Shown here piece after piece: positions 4,833 through 5,196 of a stretch of DNA of 5,196 nucleotides (position 1 is the first letter of the stretch; the number at the start of each line of letters is the position of its first letter). A model generated the notes under the pieces. It searched no databases. It saw nothing but the letters and a program-made list of their open reading frames with translations, and had not been told where the DNA came from. Source of the stretch: Dehalococcoidia bacterium (GTDB taxonomy: Bacteria > Chloroflexota > Dehalococcoidia > JAUSJJ01); contig JAUSJJ010000056.1 in the NCBI GenBank assembly GCA_030647705.1, forward strand, positions 1-5,196, in the 5' to 3' direction. The position numbers and the translations under genes are program-made.

Positions 4833-4973
4833 CCGGCTCAGCTTCAGATTGTGTGGAGGCGGAAGCCGCAACGTGGATTCCCGGAGCAAGCACCGAGGAA
4901 CAAATGGCCCGGCGAAGGTTAGACATGGTGGCAGTGAGCGTGGAGGGTAACGCACGGGACCCGTGGCGGGAAG

Positions 4974-5002
4974 TTGACAGTGCTGTAGGTGGCTGCTATA
5001 TT
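4974..5002 (+). promoter_or_regulatory. Near-perfect sigma-70-type promoter of the PadR-family gene
   Basis: TTGACA (4974-4979, perfect) and TATATT (4997-5002, 5/6) are exactly 17 nt apart. Transcription would start near 5009, some 27 nt upstream of the ATG at 5036. The stretch from 4833 to 4973, between the zinc protein and this promoter, shows no gene or terminator that I can support. Confidence 0.8.
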
Positions 5003-5004
5003 GA

Positions 5005-5018
5005 AGCATCGGGATGCT
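5005..5018. promoter_or_regulatory. Palindrome at the transcription start (candidate operator)
   Basis: AGCATCGGGATGCT is a perfect 6-bp inverted repeat with a two-base spacer, beginning two bases after the -10 box and covering the expected transcription start. A dimeric repressor bound here would block the promoter. PadR-family proteins commonly repress their own genes, so autoregulation is a reasonable inference. The sequence does not match the ATGT-N8-ACAT operator type described for some PadR proteins. Confidence 0.45.
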
Positions 5019-5035
5019 AGGAGTCAAGTTTCAAG

Positions 5036-5196
5036 ATGAAGAGGGACCTGGCCAGATATGCTCCGGAGCTGCTTAGGGGCAGCACAGAGTGCCTGCTTCT
5101 GTCTCTAATTAGGGAATGCCCCAAGTACGGCTATCAGCTCATCAGGGAGATGGAGGAAAGAAGCGGCGGCTACTTCCGGTTCAAGGAAGGCACGCT
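5036..5196 (+). CDS. PadR-family transcriptional regulator (partial, N-terminal 53 residues)
   Basis: The visible fragment begins M-K-R-D-L-A-R-Y-A-P-E-L-L-R-G and continues with L-L-L-S-L-I-R-E-C-P-K-Y-G-Y-Q-L-I-R-E-M-E-E-R-S, then F-K-E-G-T at the window edge. The pattern L-R-G-x-x-x-x-L-L-L-x-L-I plus Y-G-Y-x-L is diagnostic of the PadR N-terminal winged helix, a DNA-binding domain of cytosolic repressors that respond to phenolic acids, drugs or other small ligands. The ATG is the first codon after an in-frame TAG. An AGGAG site at 5019-5023 is 12 nt upstream, somewhat far. A strong promoter and a palindrome lie directly upstream. PadR regulators often control adjacent exporters, so a transporter gene just beyond the right edge would not be surprising. 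Confidence 0.9.
   Translation, partial: MKRDLARYAPELLRGSTECLLLSLIRECPKYGYQLIREMEERSGGYFRFKEGT

Noticed and set aside
4859..4869. Small hairpin GCGG-AAG-CCGC after the zinc protein as a terminator
   Set aside because: The stem is only 4 bp with no T-run; expected by chance in GC-rich DNA.
4661..5020. A 119-codon plus-strand frame overlapping the zinc protein and running to the PadR promoter
   Set aside because: It has no recognisable domain, is out of frame with the Cys-rich protein and covers a near-consensus promoter and palindrome, so it is most likely noncoding.

Overview
The window is a bacterial chromosomal segment, moderately GC-rich, with strong Shine-Dalgarno sites and near-consensus sigma-70-type promoters. 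The protein set is a family III CoA-transferase, a 14-segment-type MFS exporter, an amidohydrolase-2 family hydrolase, AbrB- and PadR-type regulators, and a C-rich/G-rich intergenic repeat cassette. From memory, this resembles metagenome-derived Dehalococcoidia-like Chloroflexota. That assignment is an inference; no marker gene is present to settle it.

Layout. An AbrB/SpoVT-type DNA-binding protein (1-110, minus, cut by the window edge) is divergent from a CoA-transferase (243-1457, plus). A perfect inverted repeat (166-183) lies between their candidate -35 boxes. A noncoding stretch of about 280 bases (1458-1737) holds at least four inverted repeats and looks like a mobile or dispersed intergenic cassette. 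An MFS transporter follows (1738-3144). A clear promoter (3167-3196) then drives an apparent three-gene unit: an amidohydrolase (3226-4167), a rhodanese-like protein (4223-4627) and a small Cys-rich probable zinc protein (4638-4832). A second near-perfect promoter (4974-5002), with a palindrome at its expected transcription start, precedes a PadR-family regulator (5036 to the window end, partial).

The main result is the rhodanese-like gene. Conventional gene calling would stop it at 4447, giving a 74-residue fragment without an active site. The same frame continues to TAG at 4625-4627 and encodes the missing second half of the domain. The only two interruptions are TGA codons at residues 75 and 77. 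They fall where relatives of this subtype have the two cysteines of a Y-C-x-C-P-N-E active-site motif. A 7-bp GC-rich hairpin with a GU-containing loop starts 14 nt after the second TGA, and its loop G is 22 nt from that TGA and 28 nt from the first. This fits the geometry of a bacterial SECIS element. The simplest reading is a selenoprotein with a double selenocysteine U-x-U active site. The other complete genes here encode cysteine with TGT/TGC and do not end in TGA, so general reassignment of TGA to Cys is unlikely.

How the genes work together is only partly inferable. The CoA-transferase, exporter and amidohydrolase suggest catabolism of, or tolerance to, organic acids or aromatic compounds. 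The rhodanese and the Cys-rich protein suggest sulfur, selenium or redox chemistry added to the amidohydrolase transcript. No substrate can be named.
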